Positions 1 through 13,204 of a stretch of DNA of 64,000 nt are shown here, piece after piece; position 1 is the stretch's first letter; every line of letters begins with the position of its first letter. Made by a program: the position numbers and the translations under genes. Source of the DNA: Metallyticus violacea (Eukaryota > Arthropoda > Insecta > Mantodea > Metallyticidae); the NCBI GenBank assembly GCA_030762175.1, contig CM060843.1, forward strand, positions 32,933,001 to 32,997,000. Reading direction: 5' to 3'. Below the pieces are notes generated by a model, which saw only the letters and a list, made by a program, of their open reading frames with translations, did not search any database and had not been told where the DNA came from.

Positions 1-465
1 AAACTAAACTAACCCAAAATAACCTAACTTAAATTAACCTAACCTAACCTAACCCAAACTAAACTAAACTAAATTAAACTTAACTAACCTAAACTAAACT
101 AAACTAAACTATACTAAACTAATCTAAACTAAACTGCACCATAAACTAAACTATAAACTAAACTAGACTATAATCTTAACTGTAAACTAAATTAAACTAT
201 AAACTAAACTATAAACTAAATTTAACTAAACTAAACTAAACGAGCCTAACCCAACTTAACCTAACTTAATCTAAACTAAAATAAAGTAAACTAATCTAAC
301 CTAAACTATCCTAGCCTAACATAACCTAAATGAAACTAAACTATACTAAACTTAACTAAATTAAAAAAACTAAACTAAACTAAACTATAAACTAAACGAA
401 ACTAAATTAAACTAACCTAAGCTAACATAACCTAACCTAACTTAAGCTTACCTAACCTAAACTAA
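1..465 (+). repeat. Array-start segment, first of three long copies
   Basis: This stretch has several private marks: ACCCAAAATAACC at 12, AAACTGCAC near 132, an A-run in TTAAAAAAAC at 361, and CTTAAGCTTACC near 442. The same marks in the same order occur from 42241 and again from 61379. A shortened version, including the ATGAAAC and A-run marks and CTTAAGCTTACC, lies at about 54180-54310. After about 465 the copies diverge: the copies at 42.7 and 61.8 kb continue with sequence that matches 6.15 kb onwards, not 0.47 kb onwards, so there is a junction here. Confidence 0.8.
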
Positions 466-2560
466 ACTAAACTACTATAATGAACTAAATTAACCTAACC
501 TAACCTAACATAACCTAGCCTAAACTAACCTAACCTAAACTAAAAAAAACTAACCTAAGCTAAACTAACCTAAACTAAACTAAACTAAACTAACCTAACC
601 TAACCTAACCTAACCTAAATTAAATAAACTATCCTAAGCTAACCTAACCTAACCAAACTAAATCTAACCTAACCTAAACTAAACTAAACTAACCTAAACT
701 AAACTAAACTAAACGAAACTAAACTAAACTAACCTAACCTAAACTAAACTAAACTACTAAACTAAAATAAACTCACCTAACATAACCTAAGCTAACCTAA
801 CCTAAACTAAACTAAAGTAAACTAAACTAACCTAACCCAACCTAACCTAAATTAAACTAAACTAAACTAAGCTAACCTAACCTAAACTAAACTAAACTAA
901 AACAAACAGTACTAAACTAAACCAAACCAAACTAAACTAAACTAAACCATAAACTAAACTATAAATTAAACTAAACTAAATTAAAAATTAAACTATATAC
1001 TAAACTAAACTAAACTAAATTAAAATAAATTAAACAAAACTAAATTAAACAAAACTAAACTATACTAAACTAAACTAAACTGAACTATAAACTAAACTAT
1101 AAACTAAACGAGTAAAATCTAAACTAAACTAAACTAAACTACACTAACCTAACCTAACATAACCTAACTTAACCTAACCTAACCTAACCTAACCTAAACT
1201 AAACTAAACTAAACTAACCTAACCTAACCTAAACTAAACTAAATTAAATTAACCTAACCTAATATAAACAGAACTAAACTAAACTGAACTAAACTACACT
1301 AACCTAACCTAACATAACCTAACCTAACCTAACCTAACCTAACCTAAACTAAACTTAAGTAAACTAAACTAAACTAATCTAAACTAAACTAATTTAAACT
1401 ATAAACTAAACTAAAATAAAATAAACTAAACTAAACTATCCTAACCTATCCTAACCTAAACTAAGCTAAACTAATCTAACCTAACCTAACCTAACCTAAA
1501 CTACACTAAACTAAACTAAATTATAAACTAAACTAAACTATAAATAAACTAAAATAAACTAAACTAAATTAAACTAAACTAAACTAAAGTAACCTAACTT
1601 CACCTAACCTAACCTAAACTAAACTAAACTTACCTAACCTAACCTAACCTAACGTAAACTATACTAATCTAAACTAAACTAACTAAGCTTAACTAAACTA
1701 AACTAACCTGAACTAAACTATCCTAACCTAAATTAAATTAATCAAACCTAACCTAACCAAACCGAAACTAAACTAAACTAAACTGTAAACTAAACAATAA
1801 ACTAAAATAAACTAAACTATAAATTATCTAAACTAAACTAAACTAAGCTAAACTAAAGTAACCTGACTTAACCTAACCTAACCTAAACTAAAATAAATTA
1901 ATCTAACCTAACGTAACGTAAAGTAAACTAATCCAAAATAAACTAACTAAGCTAATCTAAACTAAACTACACTAAACTAAACTATACTAAACTATATACT
2001 TAACTATAAACTAAACTAAACTAATTAATAAACAAAACTATAAACAAAACTAAACATAACTAAACTAAACTAAACTATAAACTAAATTAACCATAAACTA
2101 AACTAAAATAAACTAAACTATAAATTATCTAAACTAAACTAACTTAAAGTAACCTAACTCAACCTAACCTAACCTAACGTAAACTAAACTAAACTTACCG
2201 AATCTAATTCAAACTAAACTAAACTAGAAACTATGTTAACTATAAACTAAACTATAAACTAAACTAAACTAAACTAAATTATAAATTATCTAAACTAAAC
2301 TAAACTAAACCAAACTAAACTAAAGTAACCTAACTTAAACTAACCTAACCTAACCTAAACTAAACTAAACTAACCTAACCTAACGTATCGTAAACTGTAT
2401 TAATCTAAAATAAACTAACTAAGCTAAGCTAAACTAAACTAAACTAAACTAACTTAACCTAACATGACCTAACGTAACCGAACATAACCTAAACTAAACT
2501 AAACTAAACTAAACTAAGCTAACCTAACCTAACCTAACCTAACCTAAACTAAACTAAACT

Positions 2561-2585
2561 AAGCTAAGCTAAGCTAAGCTAAGCT
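2561..2585 (+). repeat. Local expansion of variant pentamer AAGCT, 5 units
   Basis: Five consecutive AAGCT units lie between an AAACT run and an AACCT run. The homologous place has 2 units at 10380, 1 at 18778, 2 at 30121, 1 at 33056 and 3 at each of 46623, 55255 and 57383. A single-base variant (C to G) has thus been copied in place a different number of times in each unit, as expected from slippage. Confidence 0.8.
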
Positions 2586-3432
2586 AACCTAACCTAACAT
2601 AACCTAAACGAAACTAAAATAAACTAAACTAAATTAACAATAAATTGAACTACAAACCAAAATAAATTATAAACTAATTTATAAACTATACTAAACTATT
2701 AACTAAAATAAATTAACTAAACTAAACTAACCTAAACTAACCTAACCTAAACTAAACTAAATTAAACTAAACTAGGCTAACCTTACCTAGTCTAAAATAA
2801 AATTAACTACACTAAACTATTGTAAATCCAACTAAACTAAACTAAACTAACCTAACCTAACTTAACCTAACCTAACCTAAACTAAATTATACTCTACTAA
2901 CCTAACATAACCTAACCTAATCTAATCTAAACTACACCAAACTAAACTAAAGTAAACTAAATTAAAGTAAACTAAACTAAACTACACTAAATTAAACAAT
3001 AAACTAAACTAAATTAAAGTACAAAATAAACTATAAACTTAGCTAAACAAAACTAAACTTAACTAAACTACACTAACCTAACCTAACCTAACCTAACCTA
3101 ACTGAAATTAAAGTAAACTAAAATAAAGTATGAACTAAACTAAACTGAACTATAAACTAAATTATAAACTAAACTTAACTAAACTAAACTGTAAACTAAA
3201 CAAAACTTAACTAAACTTAACTATACTAAATTAAACTAAACTAAGCTAACCTAAACTAACTTAAACTAATCTAACCTAAACTGAACTATAAACTAAAGTA
3301 AACTATATACTAATCTATAAATTAAACTTAACTAAACTAAACCATAAATTATCTAAACTAAACTAAGCTAAAGTATCCTAACTTAACCTAACCTAACCTA
3401 ATTAAACTAAACTAAACGAACCTAACCTACGT

Positions 3433-3475
3433 TAGCTTACGTTAGGTTAGGTTTAACCTAACGTAACGTAAGCTA
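3433..3475. repeat. Palindrome from a microinversion, copy 1
   Basis: This is a 43-base inverted repeat: 21-base arms with one mismatch around a single central T (3454). The left half reads TAG + CTTACGTTAGGTTAGGTT and the right half is its complement apart from one base. From about 3429 to 3454 the + strand carries the G-rich TTAGG orientation, opposite to the rest of the array. The flanks are CGAACCTAACCT on the left and CTATACTAATC on the right. DNA or RNA from this site could fold into a hairpin. Confidence 0.9.
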
Positions 3476-6400
3476 TACTAATCTAAAATAAACAAACTAA
3501 GCTAAACCAAACTAAACTAAACTAAACTATATACTTAACTATAAACTAAACCAATAAATAAACTAAAATAAACTAAATTATAAACTAAACTAAACTTAAC
3601 TAAACTAGACTAAACTGAACTAAACTAAACTAACATAAGCTAACATAACCTAACGTAACCGAACCTAACCTAAACTAAACTAAACTAAACTAAGCTAATC
3701 CAACCTAACCTAACCTAACATAATATAAACGAAACTAAACTAAACTAAACTAAACTATCAACTACACTATACACTGAACTAAACTATAAACTAAACTGTA
3801 AACTATACTGAATATTAACTAAAATAAATTAACTAAACTATACTAACCTAAAATTACCTAACCTAACCTAAATAGAATTAAACTAAACTAACTTAACCTA
3901 ACCTAACCTAAACTTAACTAAACTAAACTTAAATAACCTAACCTGACCTAACTAAATCTAACCTAAACTAAACTAAACTAAACTAAACCAAATTAAGTAA
4001 ACTAAATTAAATTGAACTAAACTAAACTAAACTAAACTAACATAACCTAACATTAACTAAACTAAACTAAACTAAAATAAACTAAACTAAACTAACATAA
4101 TCTAACCTAACCTAATCTAAACTAAGCTAAATTAAACTAAACGAAAATAAACTAAACTATAAATCAAACTATAAATTAAACTAAACTAAACCATAAACTA
4201 AAATATAAATTAAATTACACTAAACTAAAATATAAACTGAACTAAACTTAACTAAACTAAGCTAAACTAAACTAAGGTAAACTAACCTAATCTAACCTAA
4301 CCTAACCTAAAATAAACTAAACCAAACCAAGCTAACCTAACCTAGCCTAACCTAACCAAACCTAAACGAAACTAAACTAAACTAAATAAAACATAATTAA
4401 ACTAAACTAAACTAAACCATAACAAAATTATTAACTAAAGTAAATGAAAGTATAAACTAAACTTTAAACTAAAATAAACTAAACTAAACTATAAACTAAA
4501 GTAAACTAAACTAAACTATAAATTAAACTAAACTTAACTTAACTAAACTAAACTTAACTAACCTAACCTAACTTAATCTAACTTAAACTAAACTAAACTA
4601 AGCTAACCTAAATTAACATAACCTAACCTAACCTAAACGAAACTAAACTAAACTAAACTAAAATAAATTAAACAAAACTAAACTATGGCAAACTAAACAA
4701 TAAACTAAACTAAACTTAACTAAACTAAACTATAAATTAACTATAAAATAAACTAAATAAACTAAACTAAACTAAACAATACTAAATTAACCTAACCTAA
4801 CCTATTCTAAACTAAACTAAACTAAACTAAACTAAGCTAAAGAAATCCAAAATAGCCTAAACTAAACTATAAACTAGATTATAAACTAAATGATAAACTT
4901 AAGTATTCACAAAACTAAAATAAACTATAAATTAAAAATAAACTAAACTAAACTAAACTATTCTAACCCAAACTAACCGAACCTAAAATAAACTAAACTA
5001 AACTAACCTAACCTAAACTAAACAAAACTAAAATATAACATGAACTAAACTAAACTATAATCTAAACTATAAACTAAACTAAATTTAACTAAACTATGAA
5101 TTAACTACACTAAATTAAAATAAAATGAACTAAACTAACCTAACCAAACCTAACCTAACCTAAACAAAACTAAACTAAACTAACTTAACCCAACCTAACC
5201 TAACCTTACCTACCCTAAACTAAACGAAACTAAACTAAACTAAGCTAAACTAAACTAAACTAAACTAAAATATACTAAACTATAAAATAAACTATAAACT
5301 AAACTAAACTATAAACCTAACTATACACTAAACTAAACTAAAATAAACTAACGAAACTATAAACTAAACTAAACTTAGCTAAACTAAACTAAACTAAACT
5401 AACCTAATCAGGCTAACTTGATCTAAACTAAACTAAATTAAACTAAACTAAATTAAACTAAACTAAACTAAACTAAAATAAACTAAACTTAATTAAACAA
5501 AACTAAACTAAACTAAATTAAACTAAACTAAACTTAACTAAACTAAACTATAAAATAAACTAAATAAACAAAACTAAACTAAACTTTACTAAATTAACCT
5601 AACCGAACTTAACCTAAACTAAACGAAACTAAACTAAACTAATCTAAAATAGCCTAAACTAAACTATAAACTTAAGTATAAAATAAACTAAAGTAAACTA
5701 TAAACTAAAACTAAACTAAACTAAACTATCCTAACCCAACCTAACCTAAACTAAACTAAACTAAACTAAACTAACCTAACCTAAACTAAACTAAACTAAA
5801 CTAAACTAAAATATAAAATAAACTAAACTATAATCTAAACTATAAACTAAACTAAATTTAACTAAACTATTAAATAAATAAACTAAATTAAACTAAACTA
5901 AACCAAATTAACCTAACCAAACCTAACCAAACTTAACCTAATCTAAACTAAACGAAACTAAAATAAGCTAAACTAAACTAAACTAAGCTATACTAAACCA
6001 TAAACTAAAGTAAACTAAACTATAAACTTATCTATACAGTAAACTAAACTAAACGAAATTAACGAAACTGTAAACTAAACTAAAATTAGCTAAACTGAAC
6101 TAAACTAACCTAATCATCCTAACCTATCCTAACCTAAACTAAACTAAACTAAGTTAACCCAAACTAACCTAACCTAACCTAAATTAAACTAAACTAAACT
6201 AACCTAACCTAACCTAAACTAAACTAAACTAAACTAAATTCAACTAAACTAAACTAAACTAAACTAAACTAACCTAACCTAACCTAACCTAACTTAAACT
6301 AAACAAACCTAACCTAACCTAAACTAAATTAAACTAATTTAAACTATAAACTAAACTATAAATTAAACTAAACTTAAGTATAAACCAAGCTATAAACCAA

Positions 6401-9390
6401 ACTATACTAAACTAAATTGTAAACTAAACTAAACTTAGCTAAACTAAACTAAACTAAACTAACTTAATCTAAACCATCCTAACCTAACCTAAACTTATTT
6501 AAACTAAACTAAGCTAACCTAATCTAGCCTAAACTAAATTATCCTAAACGAAACTAAATAAACTAAACTAAACTAAACCAAACTAAACTAAACTAAACTA
6601 AACCATAAACTAAACTATAAACTAATCTAAACTAAATTATAAACTAAACTATAAATTAAACTAAACTAAAATAAATTAAAATAAATTAAACTAAACTAAA
6701 TTAAACAAAACTAAACTAAACTGAACTATAAACTAAACTTAACGAAACAAAACCATAAACTAAACGAGACTAAACTAAACTAACCTAACCTAAAATAACT
6801 CAACCTAACCTAACCTAACCAAAACTAAACTAAACTAAACTAAACTAACACTACCTAACCTAACCTAACCTAAAGTAAACTGAACTAAACAAAACTAAAC
6901 TATCGTAACCTAATCTAAACTGAACTAAACTAAACTACACTAAACTAAACTAACCTAACCTAACCTAAATTAAGCTAAACTAACCTAACCTAACATAAGC
7001 TAACCTAACCTAAACTAAACTAAACTTAAGTAAACAAAACTAAACTAAACTAAACTAACCTAACCTAACCTAAGCTACACTAAACTAAACTAAACTAAAC
7101 TAATCTAAAGTAAACGAATTTTAAATATAAACTAAGCCATAAACTAAACTATAAACTAAACTATTAAGTAAACTATACTATAAACTAAACTATAATGTAA
7201 ACTAAACTAAATTATAAACTAAACTAAAGTTAACTAAACTAAACTATAAAATAAACTAAACTAATCTAAACTAAACTAAACTAAACTGAACTAAACTAAA
7301 GTAATCTAAACTAGCCTAAAGTAAACTGTAAACTTAACTATAAACTAAACTATAAACTAAACTGTGACCAAAACTAAACTAAACTATAATCTAAAATATA
7401 AACTAAACTAAAATTATCTAAACTATAAATTAAATAAACTAAATTAAACTAAACTAAATTAATTTAACCTAACCAAACATAACCTAACTTAACCTAAACT
7501 AAACGAAACTAAACTTAACTAAACTAAACTAAACTAAACTGACCTAACCTAAACAAACCTAACCTAATCAAACCTATGCTAAACTAACCTAACCTAACAT
7601 AACCTAACCTAACCTAAACTAAACTTAAATAAACTAAACTAAACTAAACTAATCTAAACTAAACTAATTTAAACTATAAACTTAACTATAAACTAAACTA
7701 AACTAAAATAAACTAAACTATTCTCACCTAACCTAACCTAAACTAAACTAAACTAATCTAACCTAACTTAACCTAACCTAAACTACACTAAACTAAATTA
7801 ATTATAAACTAAACTAAACTATAAATAAACTAAAATAAACTAAACTAAACTAAAGAAACATAACTTCACTTAACCTAACCTAACCTAAACTAAACTAAAA
7901 TTACCTAACCTAACCTAAGCTAAAGTAAACTATGCTAATCTAAACTAAACTAACTAAGCTTAACTAAAACCTGAACTAAACTAAATTCACTAAACTAAAC
8001 TAAACTAAACTATACTAAACTAAACTAACCTAACCTAACGTTACCTAACCTAAACTAAACTTAACTAAACTAAACAATAAACTAAACTAAACTATAAACT
8101 AAATTATAATGTAACTAAATTAAATTTAACTAACCTAACCTAACCTAAACTAACCTAAAATAAACTAAACTAACCTAACCTAACCTAACCTAACCAAACT
8201 AAACCTAACCAAACCTAAACTAATCTAAACGAAACTAAACTAAACTAACCTAACCTAACCTAAACTAAACTACTAAATTAAAATAAACTCACCTAACATA
8301 ACCTAAGCTAACCTAACCTAAACTAAACTAAAGTAAACAAAACTAACCTAACCCAACGTAACCTAAGTTAAACTAAACTAAACTAAGCTAACCTAACCTA
8401 AACTAAACTAAACTAAAACAAACAGAACTAAACTAAACCAAACCAAACTAAACTAAACTAAACCATAAACTAAACTACAATCTAAACTAAACTAAATTAA
8501 AAACTAAACTATATACTAAACTAAACTAAACTAAATTAAAATAAATTAAACAAAACTAAACTATACTAAACTAAACTAAACTGAACTATAAACTAAACTA
8601 TAAACTAAACGAGTAAAATCTAAACTAAACTAAACTAAACTATACTAACTTAACCTAACATAACCTAACAACCTAACCTAACCTAACCTAACCTAAACTA
8701 AACTAAACTAATATAACCTAACCTAAACTAAACTAAATTAAATTAACCTAACCTAATATAAACTGAACTAAACTAAACTGAACTAAACTACACTAACCTA
8801 ACCTAACATAACATAACCTAACCTAAACTAAACTTAAGTAAACTAAACTAAACTAAACTAATCTAAACTAAACTAATTTAAACTATAAACTAAACTATAA
8901 ACTAAACTAAACTAAAATAAAATAAACTAAACTAAACTATCCTAACCTATCCTAACCTAAACTAAGCTAAACTAATCTAACCTAACCTAACCTAAACTAA
9001 ACTACACTAAACTAAACTAAATTATAAACTAAACTAAACTATAAATAAACTAAAATAAACTAAACTAAATTAAACTAAACTAAACTAAAGTAACCTAACT
9101 TCACCTAACCTAACCTAAACTAAACTAAACTTACCTAACCTAACCTAACCTAACGTAAACTATACTAATCTAAACTAAACTAACTAAGCTTAACTAAACT
9201 AAACTAAACTGAACTAAACTATCCTAACCTAAATTAAATTAATCTAACCTAACCTAACCAAACCGAAACTAAACTAAACTAAACTGTAAACTAAACTATA
9301 AACTAAACTAAACTAAACTATAAATTATCTAAACTAAACTAAACTAAGCTAAACTAAAGTAACCTGACTTAACCTAACCTAACCTAAACT

Positions 9391-9990
9391 AAAATAAATT
9401 AATCTAACCTAACGTAACGTAAAGTAAACTAATCCAAAATAAACTAACTAAGCTAATCTAAACTAAACTACACTAAACTAAACTATACTAAACTATATAC
9501 TTAACTATAAACTAAACTAAACTAATTAATAAACTAAACTATAAACAAAACTAAACATAACTAAACTAAACTAAACTATAAACTAAATTAACCATAAACT
9601 AAACTAAAATAAATTAAACTATAAATTATCTAAACTAAATTAAACTAAAGTAACCTAACTCAACCTAACCTAACCTAACCTAACCTAAACTAAAATAAAT
9701 TAATCTAACCTAACGTAACGTAAAGTAAACTAATCCAAAATAAACTAACTAAGCTAATCTAAACTAAACTACACTAAACTAAACTATACTAAACTATATA
9801 CTTAACTATTAATTAAACTAAACTATTTAATAAACTAAACTATAAACTAAACTAAACATAACTAAACTAAACTAAACTATAAACAAAACTAAACCATAAA
9901 CTAAAGTTAAATAAACTAAACTATAAATTATCTAAACTAAACTAAACTAAAGTAACCTAACTCAACCTAACCTAACCTAACGTAAACTAA
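9391..9990 (+). repeat. Tandem duplication, about 301-bp unit
   Basis: AAAATAAATTAATC followed by CCTAACGTAACGTAAAG, CTAATCCAAAATAAAC and TATATACTTAAC occurs at 9391 and again at 9692, 301 bases apart. The equivalent place in unit I (about 1891-2200) and the places at 16.62 and 24.45 kb have it once. The duplication is therefore private to unit II and more recent than the unit I/II split. Confidence 0.82.
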
Positions 9991-11266
9991 ACTAAATTTA
10001 CCGAATCTAATTCAAACTAAACTAAACTAGAAACTAAAGTAAACTATAAACTAAACTATAAACTAAACTAAACTAAACTAAATTATAAATTATCTAAACT
10101 AAACTAAACTAAACTAAACTAAAGTAACCTAACTTAAACTAACCTAACCTAACCTAAACTAAACTAAACTAACCTAACCTAACCTAACCTAACGTAACGT
10201 AAACTGTATTAATCTAAAATAAACTAACTAAGCTAAGATAAACTAAACTAAACTAAACTAACTTAACCTAACATAACCTAACGTAACCGAACATAACCTA
10301 AAGTAAACTAAACTAAACTAACCAAAGCTAACCTAACCTAACCTAATTTAACGTAACCTAACCTAAACTAAACTAAACTAAGCTAAGCTAACCTAACCTA
10401 ACCTAACCTAACCTAACATAACCTAAACGAAACTAAAATAAACTAAACTAAATTAACAATAAATTGAACTACAAACCAAAATAAATTATAAACTAATTTA
10501 TAAACTATACTAAACTATTAACTAAAATAAATTAACTAAACTAAACTAACCTAAACTAACCTAACCTAAACTAAACTAAATTAAACTAAACTAGGCTAAC
10601 CTTACCTAGTCTAAAATAAAATTAACTACACTAAACTATTGTAAATCCAACTAAACTAAACTAAACTAACCTAACCTAACTTAACCTAACCTAACCTAAA
10701 CTAAATTATACTCTACTAACCTAACATAACCTAACCTAATCTAATCTAAACTACACTAAACTAAACTAAAGTAAACTAAATTAAAGTAAACTAAACTAAA
10801 CTACACTAAATTAAACAATAAACTAAACTAAATTAAACTACAAAATAAACTATAAAATTAGCTAAAGAAAACTAAACTTAACTAAACTACACTAACCTAA
10901 CCTAACCTAACCTAACCTAACTGAAATTAAAGTAAACTAAAATAAAGTATGAACTAAACTAAACTGAACTATAAACTAAATTATAAACTAAACTTAACTA
11001 AACTAAACTGTAAACTAAACAAAACTTAACTAAACTTAACTATACTAAACTAAACTAAACTAAGCTAACCTAAACTAACTTAAACTAATCTAACCTAAAC
11101 TGAACTATAAACTAATGTAAACTATATACTAATCTATAAATTAAACTAAACTAAACTAAACTAAATTATAAATTATCTAAACTAAACTAAACTAAACTAA
11201 GCTAAAGTATCCTAACTTAACCTAACCTAACCTAATTAAACTAAACTAAACGAACCTAACCTACGT

Positions 11267-11309
11267 TAGCTTACGTTAGGTTAGGTTTAACCTAACGTAA
11301 CGTAAGCTA
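11267..11309. repeat. Palindrome from a microinversion, copy 2
   Basis: The same 43-base inverted repeat with the same flanks and the same single arm mismatch as at 3433, 7834 bases downstream. It sits at the equivalent place in higher-order unit II, after CCTAATTAAACTAAAC. Confidence 0.9.
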
Positions 11310-13188
11310 TACTAATCTAAAATAAACAAACTAAGCTAAACCAAACTAAACTAAACTAAACTATATACTTAACTATAAACTAAACTAATAAATAAACTAA
11401 AATAAACTAAATTATAAACTAAACTAAACTTAACTAAACTAGACTAAACTGAACTAAACTAAACTAACATAAGCTAACATAACCTAACGTAACCGAACCT
11501 AACCTAAACTAAACTAAACTAAACTAAGCTAATCCAACCTAACCTAACCTAACATAATATAAACAAAACTAAACTAAACTAAACTAAACTATCAACTACA
11601 CTATACACTGAACTAAACTATAAACTAAACTGTAAACTATACTGAACTATTAACTAAAATAAATTAACTAAACTATACTAACCTAAAATTACCTAACCTA
11701 ACCTAAATAGAATTAAACTAAACTAACCTAACCTAACCTAACCTAAACTTAACTAAACTAAACTTAAATAACCTAACCTGACCTAACTAAATCTAACCTA
11801 AACTAAACTAAACTAAACTAAACTAAATTAAGTAAACTAAATTAAACTAAACTAAACTAAACTAAACTAACATAACCTAACATTAACTAAACTAAATTAA
11901 ACTAAAATAAACTAAACTAAACTAACATAATCTAACCTAATCTAATCTAAACTAAGCTAAATTAAACTAAACGAAAATAAACTAAACTATAAATCAAACT
12001 ATAAATTAAACTAAACTAAACCATAAACTAAAATATAAATTAAATTACACTAAACTAAAATATAAACTGAACTAAACTTAACTAAACTAAGCTAAACTAA
12101 ACTAAGGTAAACTAACCTAATCTAACCTAACCTAACCTAAACTAAACTAAACCAAACCAAGCTAACCTAACCTAGCCTAACCTAACCAAACCTAAACGAA
12201 ACTAAACTAAACTAAATAAAACACAATTAAACTAAACTAAACTAAACCATAAACAAAATTATTAACTAAAGTAAACGAAAGTATAAACTAAGCAATTAAA
12301 CTAAAATAAACTAAACTAAACTAAACTATAAACTAAAGTAAACTAAACTAAACTATAAATTAAACTAAACTTAACTTAACTAAACTAAACTTAACTAACC
12401 TAACCTAACTTAATCTAACCTAAACTAAACTAAACTAAGGTAACCTAAATTAACATAACCTAACCTAAGCTAAACGAAACTAAACTAAATTAACTACAAT
12501 AAATTAAACAAAACTAAAATATAGCAAACTAAACAATAAACTAAACTAAACTTAACTAAAGTAAACTATAAACTAAACTATAAAATAAACTAAATAAACT
12601 AAACTAAACTAAACAATACTAAATTCACCTAACCTAACCTATTCTAAACTAAACTAAACTAAACTAAACTAAGCTAAACTAATCCAAAATAGCCTAAACT
12701 AAACTATAAACTAGATTATAAACTAAATGATACACTTAAGTATTCACAAAACTAAAATAAACTATAAATTAAAACTAAACTACACTAAACTAAACCATTC
12801 TAACCCAAACTAACCTAACCTAAAATAAACTAAACTAAACTAACCTAACCTAAACTAAACAAAACTAAAATATAAAATGAACTAAACTAAACTATAATCT
12901 AAACTATAAACTAAATTAAATTTAACTAAACTATGAATTAACTACACTAAATTAAAATAAAATGAACTAAACTAACCTAACCAAACCTAACCTACCCTAA
13001 ACTAAACGAAACTAAACTAAACTAAGCTAAACTAAACTAAACTAAACTAAAATATACTAAACTATAAAATAAACTATAAACTAAACTAAACTATAAACCT
13101 AACTATACACTAAACTAAACTAAAATAAACTAACGAAACTATAAACTAAACTAAACTTAGCTAAACTAAACTAAACTAAACTAACCTA

Positions 13189-13204
13189 ATCAGGCTAACC
13201 TGAT
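13189..13204. repeat. Short perfect inverted repeat in unit II
   Basis: ATCAGG, the spacer CTAA and CCTGAT form a perfect 6-base-arm inverted repeat. The equivalent place in unit I (about 5407) reads ATCAGG-CTAA-CTTGAT with one mismatch. The place in unit III near 21.68 kb has lost the left arm. It is too short to assign a role and is mentioned as a local mark. Confidence 0.6.

Larger units (their letters stand above)
765..8280 (+). repeat. Higher-order unit I (about 7.5 kb)
   Basis: The unit is framed by the marker AAATAAACTC + ACCTAACATAACC, which starts at 765 and again at 8281, 7516 bases apart. Internal landmarks repeat in the next unit in the same order: ACAAACAGTAC/ACAAACAGAAC (about 905 and 8417), CGAGTAAAATC (about 1108 and 8610), ATTGAACTACAAACC (2644 and 10463), the palindrome (3433 and 11267) and AAGTTAACCC (6151 and 13923). 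Landmark offsets of 7.5 to 7.8 kb show small indels between the copies. The choice of unit edge is arbitrary, as in any tandem array. Confidence 0.82.

Noticed and set aside
1..1200. Functional chromosome-end telomere at the window start
   Set aside because: The first bases are as degenerate as the rest, mostly CTAAA mixed with CTAAC, and the same segment recurs at 42.2 and 61.4 kb. It is ordinary array, not a pure terminal TTAGG tract.
3433..3475. Rho-independent terminator or tRNA-like fold at the palindrome
   Set aside because: The arms are only moderately GC-rich, there is no T-tract after the stem and no gene upstream. It is better explained as a microinversion.
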